From contig CAWJJO010000002.1 in assembly GCA_963843285.1 (NCBI GenBank), forward strand, positions 496,001 to 560,000: DNA of 64,000 nucleotides. The letters run 5' to 3'. The stretch comes from CAZDDB01 sp963843285. Lineage in GTDB: Bacteria; Acidobacteriota; HRBIN11; JAKEFK01. The position numbers and the translations under genes are program-made. Below, piece by piece: positions 35,303 through 43,811 of the stretch. The notes beneath the pieces were generated by a model. The model was not told the origin of the DNA, searched no databases, and worked only from the letters and a program-made list of their open reading frames with translations. Every line of letters begins with the position of its first letter. Positions within the stretch are counted from its first letter, which is position 1.

Positions 35303-35382
35303 TTAACCGCAAAGACCGCAAAGGTCGCCAGGCGGATATTTTCCAACCTTCCACTTTTGCGGTCTTAGCGTTCTTTGCGGTT
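35303..35382. repeat. Type D hairpin, CAAAG variant
   Basis: Left arm ttaaccgcaaagaccgcaaa; right arm ttttgcggtcttagcgttct then ttgcggtt, with about 35 bp between. It lies in the divergent gap between cbiM and the S10 peptidase gene. Confidence 0.75.
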
Positions 35383-35426
35383 CCAATCCGTGGTTTAATG
35401 TCACAAATATTTTTTGGAGGCAATGA

Positions 35427-36950
35427 ATGGTTCGCAAGATCGCTCTCTTGTTCTTGTTGATTGGAGTTCTCGCCGTTCCTGTATTCAGCCAGGAAACACA
35501 ACCCAAAAAAGATGAATCGAAACCTGAGTTCAAACCAGAATTTCCCAAAGAGGTATTATCCGAAACAAAGCATTCCATTACGATCGATGGAAAAACGATT
35601 GCATATACGGCAACGGCCGGGAACATTCTGCTGAAAGAAGAAAATGGCAGGCCGAAGGCGAATGTATTTTTTATTGCCTATGCGAAGGACGGGATTCCGG
35701 ATAACAGCGGCCGGCCGATTACGTTTTCATTTAACGGCGGGCCCGGTTCTTCTTCCGTGTGGTTGCATCTGGGTGTGTTCGGACCCCGTAGAGTCAAAAT
35801 GGCGGACGACGGTCAGGCATTGCCTCCTCCCTACAGACTGGTGGACAACGAGTACTCGTTGCTGGATGTGACAGACCTCGTATTTATCGATCCTGTGACC
35901 ACGGGTTACAGTCGCGCAGTGCCTGGAGAAGATGACACGCAGTTTCATGGCGTTCGCCAGGACATCGAATCGGTTGGTGAATTTATCCGGCTCTACACTA
36001 CGCGTTTTAAGCGCTGGGATTCTCCAAAGTTTCTTGCCGGAGAAAGTTACGGTACGACACGCGCAGCAGGATTGTCCAACTTTCTGATAGATCGATATGG
36101 AATGTACCTGAATGGGATCATTCTTGTTTCTTCCATCCTCAATTTTCAGACGGCGGACTTTCATCAGGGAAACGATTTGCCCTACATTCTATTCCTGCCT
36201 ACATACACCGCCACAGCGTGGTATCACAAAAAGCTTCCGGCGGATCTGCAATCCGATTTACGAAGCGCGTTGAAACAATCGGAGGCCTTTGCGCTCAATG
36301 AATACAGCAACGCGCTCATGAAAGGGGACCAGCTTTCGGCGCAGGAACGGAGCAGCATCGCGCAGCAGGTGGCAAAATTCACCGGTCTGTCCGAAACATA
36401 CGTGGAGCATTCCAATTTGAGGATTGAAGATTATCGTTTTAACAAAGAGCTGCTTCGCAATCAACGCCGCACGGTCGGACGTCTGGACAGCCGGTTTATT
36501 GGAATCGATCTGGATGCCGCCGGTGAACAGACGGAGTATGATCCCAGCTATGCTGCCATTCTTGGTTCGTTTACAGCAACATTGAATGATTATCTCAGAG
36601 CGGAATTAAAGTATGAGAGCGACTTGCCGTATGAGATTTTGACGGGTCGTGTCTGGCCCTGGGATTTTGGAAGCGTAAAAAACCAGTACCTGAATGTTGC
36701 CGAGGATTTGCGGCATGCCATGACTCAGAATCCGTTTTTGCGGATTTTTGTCGCGAACGGATACTATGATCTTGCTACCCCCTATTTTGCAACGCATTAC
36801 ACATTCGATCATCTGGGTCTTGATCCCTCATTGAAGGATCACGTAACCATGGGCTTCTATGAAGCCGGGCACATGATGTACATCAACAAACCGTCGCTGG
36901 TTCAGTTCAAGAGCGACGTTTCTCACTTTGTTGAATCAGCCGTGCCATAA
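35427..36950 (+). CDS. Secreted serine carboxypeptidase (peptidase S10)
   Basis: 507 residues. Signal peptide 1-21 (IALLFLLIGVLAVPVFS, then QE). S10 hallmarks: FNGGPGSSS at 102-110 (oxyanion hole), catalytic Ser207 in GESYGTTRAAGL, catalytic Asp in GYYDLATPYFAT and catalytic His in YEAGHMMYI. Such enzymes release C-terminal residues from peptides at acidic pH and are frequent in Acidobacteria. ATG 35427 has TTGGAGG seven nt upstream. With the M14 and M16 genes in this window it suggests extracellular protein scavenging. Confidence 0.94.
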   Translation: MVRKIALLFLLIGVLAVPVFSQETQPKKDESKPEFKPEFPKEVLSETKHSITIDGKTIAYTATAGNILLKEENGRPKANVFFIAYAKDGIPDNSGRPITFSFNGGPGSSSVWLHLGVFGPRRVKMADDGQALPPPYRLVDNEYSLLDVTDLVFIDPVTTGYSRAVPGEDDTQFHGVRQDIESVGEFIRLYTTRFKRWDSPKFLAGESYGTTRAAGLSNFLIDRYGMYLNGIILVSSILNFQTADFHQGNDLPYILFLPTYTATAWYHKKLPADLQSDLRSALKQSEAFALNEYSNALMKGDQLSAQERSSIAQQVAKFTGLSETYVEHSNLRIEDYRFNKELLRNQRRTVGRLDSRFIGIDLDAAGEQTEYDPSYAAILGSFTATLNDYLRAELKYESDLPYEILTGRVWPWDFGSVKNQYLNVAEDLRHAMTQNPFLRIFVANGYYDLATPYFATHYTFDHLGLDPSLKDHVTMGFYEAGHMMYINKPSLVQFKSDVSHFVESAVP

Positions 36951-36959
36951 CCCGGCGAT

Positions 36960-37070
36960 TTGGAGTTGGCGGGCGTCTTTGCCCGCCATGCAGTGTACAA
37001 TTCACCTCCTGCGGGGCACGGAGGCCCCGCGGCTCCAAGAAACTGGCAGGGAGGCCCCGCGCCTCCAAAA
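36960..37070. repeat. Type A palindromes, copy 4 (two and a half units)
   Basis: Units tggagttggcgggcgtcttt..gcccgcc, gcggggcacggaggccccgc..ggctccaa, and a further ggcagggaggccccgcgcct..ccaa. It ends 12 bp before the promoter of the DUF2071 gene. Confidence 0.75.
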
Positions 37071-37081
37071 ATGCGAACCGC

Positions 37082-37140
37082 TTGACAAGGCCCTCAATCT
37101 ACAGTAATTTCTGTATATACAGAAATAAATGTAAGGAGGG
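37082..37140 (+). promoter_or_regulatory. Sigma70-type promoter with embedded operator palindrome
   Basis: TTGACA (37082-37087), 17-bp spacer, TAATTT (37105-37110). A perfect 18-bp palindrome TTTCTGTATATACAGAAA (37108-37125) begins inside the -10. A second overlapping pair TACAG-N6-CTGTA (37100-37115) gives three half-sites. AAGGAGGG (37133-37140) is the ribosome site. This arrangement is typical of a repressor operator (PadR, BlaI or MarR class possible); the regulator is not in the window. Confidence 0.75.
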
Positions 37141-37143
37141 AAT

Positions 37144-37902
37144 ATGAGACTACGGTTGAGGGGTTGGACGAAAGAAGGTCTGGTGCTGGTCTACCGGACA
37201 CCGGCATCCTGTGTTGCGGACCTGGTTCCCGAAGGATTTGAGTTGAACACTCACAACGGAGATGCTTTCTGGAACGTGGCTGTCACTCAAGTGGAAACCT
37301 TACGGCCATGGGGGCTTCCGTCCTGGGCCGGCTTTGATTGTTCGATGGTAACCTGCGGACTGAACGTCGCCGCGCAAACCGCCGGTGGAAAGGAGATGCG
37401 GGGACTTTCTCTGATTCGACACGATGCGGATCCGAGATTTCTCTGGTTTCTGGGAAAAGAGTCCCTGGGATTCGAGACCCACCGGGCGTCCATCGAATTC
37501 GTGCACAAGAAAAATCGACTGATTGTTACTGTAGATTCTCAGGAAGACGATCGCGGACACGCGTATCTCAGCGTGGATCTTGAGCGACCTGTGCCCGTGG
37601 CGCCGGAATCTGCGAGGTTGCCGGCTTACCCGGTAATCCTGATGTCCGTTGATCGGTGGCTTTCACGAGTCCACTTCACAGAAATGCTTCCTGATTCGTT
37701 CTTTCCGTGGAAGCCGGTGCATGTTCAGGAATCGCGCTGGAACCTGTTGCGCGACCTGGATCAGGAACAGGCGACGCTCGAAAGCGCCTGGCGAATGGAA
37801 CCTGGTGAATTCACCTGGGCTGTAGGCCTGACCACTGATTTGGAGCTGCGGGTGTCCCTGCCCCCAGGTACGGAGGCACCCGTCTCCACAATTAGCTACT
37901 AG
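37144..37902 (+). CDS. DUF2071-family protein
   Basis: 252 residues. The N-terminal half has the features of the DUF2071/acetoacetate-decarboxylase-like fold: VYRTPASCVADLVPEGFEL, AFWNVAVTQVETLRPWGLPSWAGF, MRGLSLIRHDAD. Function is unknown. The last 20 or so codons (from TDLELR) are read through a type A palindrome, so the C-terminus appears to have been replaced or extended by repeat insertion. It is expressed from an unusually clear promoter overlapped by a palindromic operator, so it is probably tightly regulated. Convergent with the M16 genes. Confidence 0.75.
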   Translation: MRLRLRGWTKEGLVLVYRTPASCVADLVPEGFELNTHNGDAFWNVAVTQVETLRPWGLPSWAGFDCSMVTCGLNVAAQTAGGKEMRGLSLIRHDADPRFLWFLGKESLGFETHRASIEFVHKKNRLIVTVDSQEDDRGHAYLSVDLERPVPVAPESARLPAYPVILMSVDRWLSRVHFTEMLPDSFFPWKPVHVQESRWNLLRDLDQEQATLESAWRMEPGEFTWAVGLTTDLELRVSLPPGTEAPVSTISY

Positions 37903-37928
37903 ACGGGCACGAAGGACCGTCCCTCCAA
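37840..37928. repeat. Type A palindrome, copy 5, overlapping a gene end
   Basis: Left unit tggagctgcgggtgtccctg then ccccca; right unit gacgggcacgaaggaccgtc then cctccaaa. The stop codon of the DUF2071 gene (37900-37902) lies inside it. Confidence 0.7.
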
Positions 37929-37937
37929 ATCAAGAGA

Positions 37938-39440
37938 TTATTCGAAGATCTTTTCTGTCGGGATGATCGTTACGTTCTCCGCCTTGATCTCAATGGGATA
38001 ACTCTGGATGATTTTATCTTCTTCCAAAATTGGATCCGGTTTCGGGGAATCGTATGTGATCGGGCTTGGCGTGTTTTCCACCAGAGCTTTCTTGAACGAT
38101 TCCGCGTCTTGAGTCACGATTGCGATCATCATGTTTTTTGTATTGAGATGTTTCCGGATCGCGGTGTTCACATCTTCCAGCTTTAGAGCCGCAAACCGGG
38201 TTTTCATCTGTTCCAGAAACGGCTTCGATAGTCCATAAAAACGATCATCCAGAGCGTAGCCGAGCTGCTCGGAATTGGACTGAGCAAGATTGACTCGGAA
38301 ATTGAGCAGGAAATTGCGTGTCAGATCAAAGTCCTTCTGCGTCATCCCTTTGTCAATCAGCATCTGGAGCTCACGTATTGCCTGCCGGACGGCGAAATGA
38401 CGAAATGGCGCGGGCACGGGGCGAATCCAGATTTGAAAGATTTGATAGCGGCGCGCGTTGTTTGGCGGCGGTTGAAAATTGCGCCCGCCTGCCGCGAAAT
38501 ACTCGATGTAGCTATAATCCCCGTAGTTCATTCCTCGTGCTTCCCGCATCACCTGGTACAGATGACTGAATGAACTACGGTGTTGTCCCAGCCAGGAGTT
38601 GGCGATCATCATGGGATAAAAGTCATCATCAACGCGCGTAAACGAGATTGGAAATCCAAAGCTGATTGCCGTCGCGGGGGTTTGTTTTTCCACCATGACT
38701 ACATGGATTCCGCTAAGAGGTTCGAGCGTCGCTTTTCCTGATCTCAGATCTTTTGGGGTTGCAGGCAGGACCGCAAAGTCCTTCTTGATTTGCTCGATCA
38801 ACGTGTCCGGATAGTTCCCCGCAACACCGATTACCAGATTTGCGCACGCGTATTGCCGTTTGTAAAACGACTGCACATCTTCGAGTGTAAGACCGGCATT
38901 TGTGCTTACCCTTCCCGCATTCGGATGGCCGTACGGATGATCCTTGAAGAGTGCCCAGTTGAGGGTCGCTTTCCCCAGTTCTTCATCGTCATTGAACCGA
39001 AGCCCCTTTGCGACATAGTTCAATTGATCGGTTTTCAGTCTTTCAAAGTCCTCTTTCTTGAAGGCCGGAGTGAGCACGGCATCGCGAAACAGCTCGTAGT
39101 AGGGCGTCAGATTGTCCTTGTGCACTACACCGTAAAAAGTCGTCATTTCTTTATCGACCTGAGCGTTGTAGCCGGCCGCCATCGGGTACAGGAGTTTCAA
39201 AATTTTCTGGTAGTCGTTTTTTGTCGTGCTGCCTTCCGCAAGAACCGAAGCTGTGAGAGAAGCGACTCCTTCCTTTCCGGGTTGATCCTTTGCGGACCCT
39301 GTCAGGAATTGAACTCGAAAGGCGATGAGTGGAGAATCATTTTTTAATAAGACCAGTTGTGAATCGGTAATTGTGGCATCCGCGCCGAACAATAGCGCCG
39401 GCAACAGGAAAAGCAAAATCAGAAGAGCGCGACGCAGCAT
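37938..39440 (-). CDS. M16 peptidase partner subunit (no zinc motif)
   Basis: 500 residues with a signal peptide (RALLILLFLLPALLFG). The M16 fold is recognisable (FRVQFLTGSAKDQPGKEGVASLTASVLAEG, FYKRQYACANLVIGVAGNY), but the HxxEH position reads G-V-A-S-L-T with no zinc ligands. This is the usual inactive partner of a two-subunit M16B peptidase. Its ATG overlaps the stop of the active subunit gene as TAATG. The pair probably works as a heterodimer in the periplasm, degrading peptides or processing exported proteins. Confidence 0.9.
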   Translation of the reverse strand: MLRRALLILLFLLPALLFGADATITDSQLVLLKNDSPLIAFRVQFLTGSAKDQPGKEGVASLTASVLAEGSTTKNDYQKILKLLYPMAAGYNAQVDKEMTTFYGVVHKDNLTPYYELFRDAVLTPAFKKEDFERLKTDQLNYVAKGLRFNDDEELGKATLNWALFKDHPYGHPNAGRVSTNAGLTLEDVQSFYKRQYACANLVIGVAGNYPDTLIEQIKKDFAVLPATPKDLRSGKATLEPLSGIHVVMVEKQTPATAISFGFPISFTRVDDDFYPMMIANSWLGQHRSSFSHLYQVMREARGMNYGDYSYIEYFAAGGRNFQPPPNNARRYQIFQIWIRPVPAPFRHFAVRQAIRELQMLIDKGMTQKDFDLTRNFLLNFRVNLAQSNSEQLGYALDDRFYGLSKPFLEQMKTRFAALKLEDVNTAIRKHLNTKNMMIAIVTQDAESFKKALVENTPSPITYDSPKPDPILEEDKIIQSYPIEIKAENVTIIPTEKIFE

Positions 39441-40762
39441 TATTTACCTCCTGTCAGCGTAACGGTTGTTTTCTTTTCCGGCGTGAAATATTTTTGCGCC
39501 GCCTTCTGGACATCTTCCGCAGTAACAGCCTGATAGGACTCGATCATTTGATCGACGCCCTGAATATTGCGGGTGAGCTCGACAAACTGTCCCAGCCGGA
39601 AGCCCACATTCTTACTCGTATCCAGGCCCATCAGGAAGCTGTACTTCAGGTTTGATTTCAAATCGGCAAGTTTTTGTGCTTCCACCGGATTCTTTTTCAT
39701 CCCTTCCAGCGTGGTGTTGATGGCGTCTTCCACACTTTTGAGATCTTCGGCTTTCTTCAGTCTTGCATAGACAATAAACAGATTCGGATCGCGATGCGGT
39801 GTAAAGTCCGCTGTAATCAAATCCGCCTTTTGTTCTTCCAGTACAAGCTGCTGGTAGAGTGGAGATGTCTCTCCAAATGCCAGATCTGTAAGAACTGCGA
39901 GTGCCGCAAAATCCTTGTTCGCGGGATCAAAGGCCGGGGCCTTATAGCCGATTACGAGAAGTGGGAGAGTATCGCCCTTGTAATCCAAGTGGCCCGTCTT
40001 TGATTCCGTTTGCTCCGGTTCCTCCGCATTGACTGTCTTGTAATCACTTGGCTTCCAATCGGCATAATATTTCTTGATCAGGCTCAGGGCAGTATCCGGA
40101 TCGAAGTTTCCGGTTACCATGATGGTGCAATTATTCGGACGATAAAAGCGGTTGAAAAAACTAAGACTGTATTCGTACTGATTGGGCATATCCTGTATGT
40201 CTTTCAAGAATCCCATCGTAGTGTGCTTGTAGCTGCTTTTGGAGAAAGCCGTATCGTAAAGCTTTTCCTCGATCTGGAAGAACGGGTTGGCAAAATTCTT
40301 GTTGTATTCGCCAAGCACAGCTTTTGCTTCCGTTTGAAATTCCGGCAGCGCGTATTTCAAATGCTGAAACCGATCCGATTCGAGATCGACCACTTTCTCC
40401 AGATACCGGTCCGGGAAATGGATATAGTAGAAGGTGAAATCGTCGGTAGTAAAGGCATTCCGTTCCGCGCCCATCTCCGCAGTAATCTCATCGTAGACAT
40501 CGGACGGATATTTTTCGGTCCCGCGGAACATCATGTGTTCAAAAAAGTGCGCAAAACCGCTTTTTCCCGGTTCGACTTCATCCCGGCTTCCGGCATGGGT
40601 GATGGTGAAATAGGACACCAGTCCCTGGTTTTTGATCGGGATGAGGATCACCTTCAATCCATTGTCGAGCGTATGCTCTTGATACGCGTACGGGAACATA
40701 CTGGCGCCCCATACAAGCGGAGCAAAAGCCAAAAGCAAGCACAGACATAACAGACGTCTCAT
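39440..40762 (-). CDS. M16 zinc peptidase, catalytic subunit
   Basis: 440 residues from ATG 40762, with GAGAGG about nine nt upstream. Signal peptide RRLLCLCLLLAFAPLVWG. The inverted zinc motif is H72-F-F-E75-H76, with the third ligand E152 and the supporting E145 in the E-x6-E spacing. Length is that of a half-size pitrilysin-like subunit, which needs the second, non-catalytic subunit encoded next. Upstream lies an AT-rich inverted repeat and then glycogen phosphorylase, with no functional link evident. Confidence 0.93.
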   Translation of the reverse strand: MRRLLCLCLLLAFAPLVWGASMFPYAYQEHTLDNGLKVILIPIKNQGLVSYFTITHAGSRDEVEPGKSGFAHFFEHMMFRGTEKYPSDVYDEITAEMGAERNAFTTDDFTFYYIHFPDRYLEKVVDLESDRFQHLKYALPEFQTEAKAVLGEYNKNFANPFFQIEEKLYDTAFSKSSYKHTTMGFLKDIQDMPNQYEYSLSFFNRFYRPNNCTIMVTGNFDPDTALSLIKKYYADWKPSDYKTVNAEEPEQTESKTGHLDYKGDTLPLLVIGYKAPAFDPANKDFAALAVLTDLAFGETSPLYQQLVLEEQKADLITADFTPHRDPNLFIVYARLKKAEDLKSVEDAINTTLEGMKKNPVEAQKLADLKSNLKYSFLMGLDTSKNVGFRLGQFVELTRNIQGVDQMIESYQAVTAEDVQKAAQKYFTPEKKTTVTLTGGK

Positions 40763-40777
40763 TTTTTCAACCTCTCT

Positions 40778-40915
40778 CAAAATCAAATATCAAAAATCAA
40801 ATAAACATAAATCAAGAAGTAAAGAAAGCCACAAATTGCGTTAGTCGCGCGGGTTAAAGTTATTTGCTTATTTGATTCTGTTTATTTGATATTTGATTTT
40901 TGATATTTGATATTT
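40778..40915. repeat. Type E AT-rich inverted repeat, copy 3
   Basis: Left arm aaaatcaaatatcaaaaatc then aaataaacataa; right arm ctgtttatttgatatttgat then ttttgatatttgatattt. The core of about 60 bp differs from copies 1 and 2. It touches the stop codon of the phosphorylase gene. Confidence 0.78.
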
Positions 40916-43466
40916 ACTGTTTTACAGTTTCCATTTGAATCGATACTGGTTTCGCATCCCAGATCTCGCGGGCATATTCCGCGATGGTTCGGTCGCTGGA
41001 GAACTTTCCCACGTTCGCAACATTCAAGATGCTCTTCCGCGTCCATTCCTCCGGATTGAGAAACGCTTCAGATACAGTCTTTTGACACCGGATGTACGCT
41101 TCAAAATCGGCAAAGAGCAGAAATGCATCCTGATTCTGAAGCGAATCGACGATGGGCTTGAACAATTCCGGATTTTGGGGCGAAAAATATCCACTGCTAA
41201 TCATATCGATGATCTTCCTCAGTGCTGGAATGCGTTCATAGTATTCCATCGGTTTGTATCCGGACTTCTTCTTTTCCAGCACTTGTTCAGCGGTCAGGCC
41301 AAAGATAAAAATATTCTCGTCTCCGACTTCGTTCTTGATTTCAATGTTTGCTCCGTCCAGAGTTCCGATCGTAAGGGCGCCGTTCAAAGCGAATTTCATG
41401 TTCCCTGTTCCGGATGCCTCCATCCCGGCGGTGGAAATCTGTTCGGACAGATCTGCGGCGGGCATGATCTTTTCCGCTTGCGAAACACAATAGTTGGGCA
41501 GGAACACCACCCGTAATCTTTCCCGCATATCCGGATCGCGATTGATTACGTCGGCAACCGAATGGATGAGCTTAATGATCAATTTTGCCAGAAGATATCC
41601 GGGAGCGGCCTTTCCCGCAAAGATTGCTGTTCGGGAAACGAAGTCTCCTTCCGGATTGTTCTTGATTTCATTGTAAAGATGAATTACATGCAGCACATTC
41701 AATAGTTGCCGTTTGTATTCGTGAATCCTCTTCACTTGAATATCAAACATCGAATCCGGATTGACTTTGATGCCCGTAGTATTTGCGATGTAGTTCGCAA
41801 GCTGGATCTTGTTGCCATGTTTGATCCGCCGCCATTCCTCGCGGAAGTCCTTGTCTTCGGCCAGAGAAATCAATTTTCGTAACTCATACAGATCTGTGAT
41901 CCATTTGTCTCCGATGTGTTTCGTGATCCATTGGGCCAGATGAGGATTGCACTTTAACAGCCAGCGGCGTTGCGTAATTCCATTTGTCTTGTTGTTGAAC
42001 CGTTCGGGGTATATTTCGTAGAAGTCTTTAAACAAGGTTTTTTTGAGGATTTGCGAGTGGAGCTCCGCCACTCCGTTAATGGAGTGACTTCCCACAACCG
42101 CCAGGAAAGCCATTCGTACTTGTTTTTCATCGCCTTCTTCGATCAGGGACATTCTGGAGGGACGCTCCGTGTCTCCCGGGAATTGTTTTGTAACGGTGTT
42201 GAGAAACTGCTGATTGATTTCATAGATGATCTGCATGTGTCTGGGAAGCACGGTGGTTAAGAGGGTCAAGGGCCATTTTTCCAATGCTTCGGGAAGGATG
42301 GTGTGATTTGTATATCCGAATGAGCGGACGGTGATGTCCCATGCCGCTTCCCAGGAGAGATCATGAATATCCATGAGGAGACGCATCAGTTCGGGGATTG
42401 CGATCGCCGGATGGGTGTCATTGAGCTGAATTGCGACCTTGTCGGGGAATTGTGAAAAGTCGGGGTGGGCCTTCAGATACCGCCGGATGATGTCCTGCAA
42501 AGTTGCTGAAGAGAAGAAGTATTCCTGTTTCAGGCGGAGTTCTCTTCCCTGGATGAGTGTGTCATTCGGGTACAACACTTTCGAAATCGTCTCTGTTTTC
42601 TGTTTGTCCTGAACGGCTTTGATGTAATCGCCGTGATTGAAATAATCGAGATCAAATTCGCGCGTTGATTTTGCAGACCATAGCCGAAGGTTATTCACCG
42701 TATGGTTTCCGTATCCGGGGATCGGAGTGTCATAGGCCATTGCCATGATATCCTCGGTTTCCACCCATTCCGATCGTAGCGTTCCGTCTGCGTCGGTAAA
42801 TTGAATCACCCGGCCATAGTATTTGACGGGATAAAGATATTCCGGTCGCTGAATTTCCCAGACATTTCCGTATCGAAGCCAGTTGTCCGGCGTTTCGACC
42901 TGATATCCATCGCGAATATGCTGGTAGAAAATTCCGTATTCATAACGGATGCCGTATCCGTAGGCGGGCAGTTCCATCGTAGCCATGGAATCCAGGAAAC
43001 AGGCAGCCAGGCGTCCCAGGCCGCCATTTCCGAGACCGGCATCCCATTCGAGCTCCTGCAGTTGTTCCAGATCGTAGCCGAGCTGTGCCATCGCTCCCGC
43101 GGATTCATCCGCCATCTTCAAGTTGATCAGATTATTGCCAAGAGCGCGGCCCATCAGAAACTCGAGCGAGAGATAATACACGCGTTTCGCGTCCACGTTG
43201 TAATAAGTCTGCTGTGTTTGACTCCAGCGTTTGTTGAGCTGGTCTTTGGCGCTCAAGGCGAGGCTTTTATATAGATCTAATTTTGTAGCAGAGTATTGAT
43301 CTTTTGCCATGGTATATAAAAGGTGCTTCCTAAATGAATCTTTGAGGGCTTCAATTCTTTTGGTTTTGGGATCCCGCAGTTCCGATTTCCGCGCACGGGG
43401 TTCTGCCGAACCTTTGGAATCTTTGATCTTTTCACCCGTTTTGTCAACTTTAGGTTTCGCTTTCAT
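40914..43466 (-). CDS. glgP: Glycogen/starch phosphorylase
   Basis: 850 residues. It releases glucose-1-phosphate from alpha-1,4-glucans. Conserved segments: VYYLSLEFLMGRALGNN, LGNGGLGRLAACFLDS, QLNDTHPAIAIPELMR, TNGITQRRWL, KRIHEYKRQLLN and the PLP-lysine region EASGTGNMKFALNGALTIGT (Lys near 690). The N-terminus has a 45-residue Lys/Glu-rich extension without clear function. It is close in length to the mammalian/E. coli MalP-GlgP type. Its start follows GGATTT on the minus strand and the gene is 32 bp from the DUF971 gene, but no other glycogen genes are nearby. Confidence 0.96.
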   Translation of the reverse strand: MKAKPKVDKTGEKIKDSKGSAEPRARKSELRDPKTKRIEALKDSFRKHLLYTMAKDQYSATKLDLYKSLALSAKDQLNKRWSQTQQTYYNVDAKRVYYLSLEFLMGRALGNNLINLKMADESAGAMAQLGYDLEQLQELEWDAGLGNGGLGRLAACFLDSMATMELPAYGYGIRYEYGIFYQHIRDGYQVETPDNWLRYGNVWEIQRPEYLYPVKYYGRVIQFTDADGTLRSEWVETEDIMAMAYDTPIPGYGNHTVNNLRLWSAKSTREFDLDYFNHGDYIKAVQDKQKTETISKVLYPNDTLIQGRELRLKQEYFFSSATLQDIIRRYLKAHPDFSQFPDKVAIQLNDTHPAIAIPELMRLLMDIHDLSWEAAWDITVRSFGYTNHTILPEALEKWPLTLLTTVLPRHMQIIYEINQQFLNTVTKQFPGDTERPSRMSLIEEGDEKQVRMAFLAVVGSHSINGVAELHSQILKKTLFKDFYEIYPERFNNKTNGITQRRWLLKCNPHLAQWITKHIGDKWITDLYELRKLISLAEDKDFREEWRRIKHGNKIQLANYIANTTGIKVNPDSMFDIQVKRIHEYKRQLLNVLHVIHLYNEIKNNPEGDFVSRTAIFAGKAAPGYLLAKLIIKLIHSVADVINRDPDMRERLRVVFLPNYCVSQAEKIMPAADLSEQISTAGMEASGTGNMKFALNGALTIGTLDGANIEIKNEVGDENIFIFGLTAEQVLEKKKSGYKPMEYYERIPALRKIIDMISSGYFSPQNPELFKPIVDSLQNQDAFLLFADFEAYIRCQKTVSEAFLNPEEWTRKSILNVANVGKFSSDRTIAEYAREIWDAKPVSIQMETVKQ

Positions 43467-43498
43467 GTGTGCGTTGCGTCTTTGCGAGAAATCCTCTC

Positions 43499-43810
43499 CT
43501 ATGCATTTACTGCACAGCAGGGACAGAGTGCGCGCAGGAGTGTGAACGGATAAATGCCGGTTTCATGGTGGTCCGAGAACGAGAAATGGAGCGCGTAGTT
43601 ACCCACCAGATCGGCGCGTAGCCCCTGGAGATCTACAGGCACGCTGTCCGGATCCAACACACGGATTCCACTGATTTCGTCGCGACATCCGGCGCAAGCG
43701 CAGTTCTGTCTGAGGTAACGGAAGGAATAAGCGCTGACGTGTCCGTCCTGCCAGGTAATCTTGAACTGCTCCTGTCCGATCTTCTTCAGCTCAACTGGAG
43801 TGGAGTTCAT
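43499..43810 (-). CDS. DUF971 protein, probable Fe-S or metal cluster accessory
   Basis: 103 residues. DUF971 pattern: F-K-I-T-W-Q-D-G-H at 16-24, LRQNCACAGCRDE near 33-45, G-N-Y-A-L-H-F-S-F-S-D-H-H-E-T-G-I-Y near 69-86, and L-R-A-L-C-P-C-C at the end. The two Cys clusters suggest metal binding. DUF971 is very often adjacent to Mrp/ApbC, as here (1-bp gap), and is also the N-terminal domain of gamma-butyrobetaine hydroxylase. I infer a role in Fe-S cluster handling with Mrp. Confidence 0.88.
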   Translation of the reverse strand: MNSTPVELKKIGQEQFKITWQDGHVSAYSFRYLRQNCACAGCRDEISGIRVLDPDSVPVDLQGLRADLVGNYALHFSFSDHHETGIYPFTLLRALCPCCAVNA

Positions 43811-43811
43811 A

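Noticed and set aside
35247..35426. Cobalamin riboswitch upstream of cbiM
   Set aside because: No B12-box-like sequence is seen; the gap is filled mainly by a type D hairpin.
37108..37125. LexA-type SOS box
   Set aside because: CTG and CAG are separated by 6 nt rather than the 10 of the E. coli-type box, and the gene is not an SOS function.
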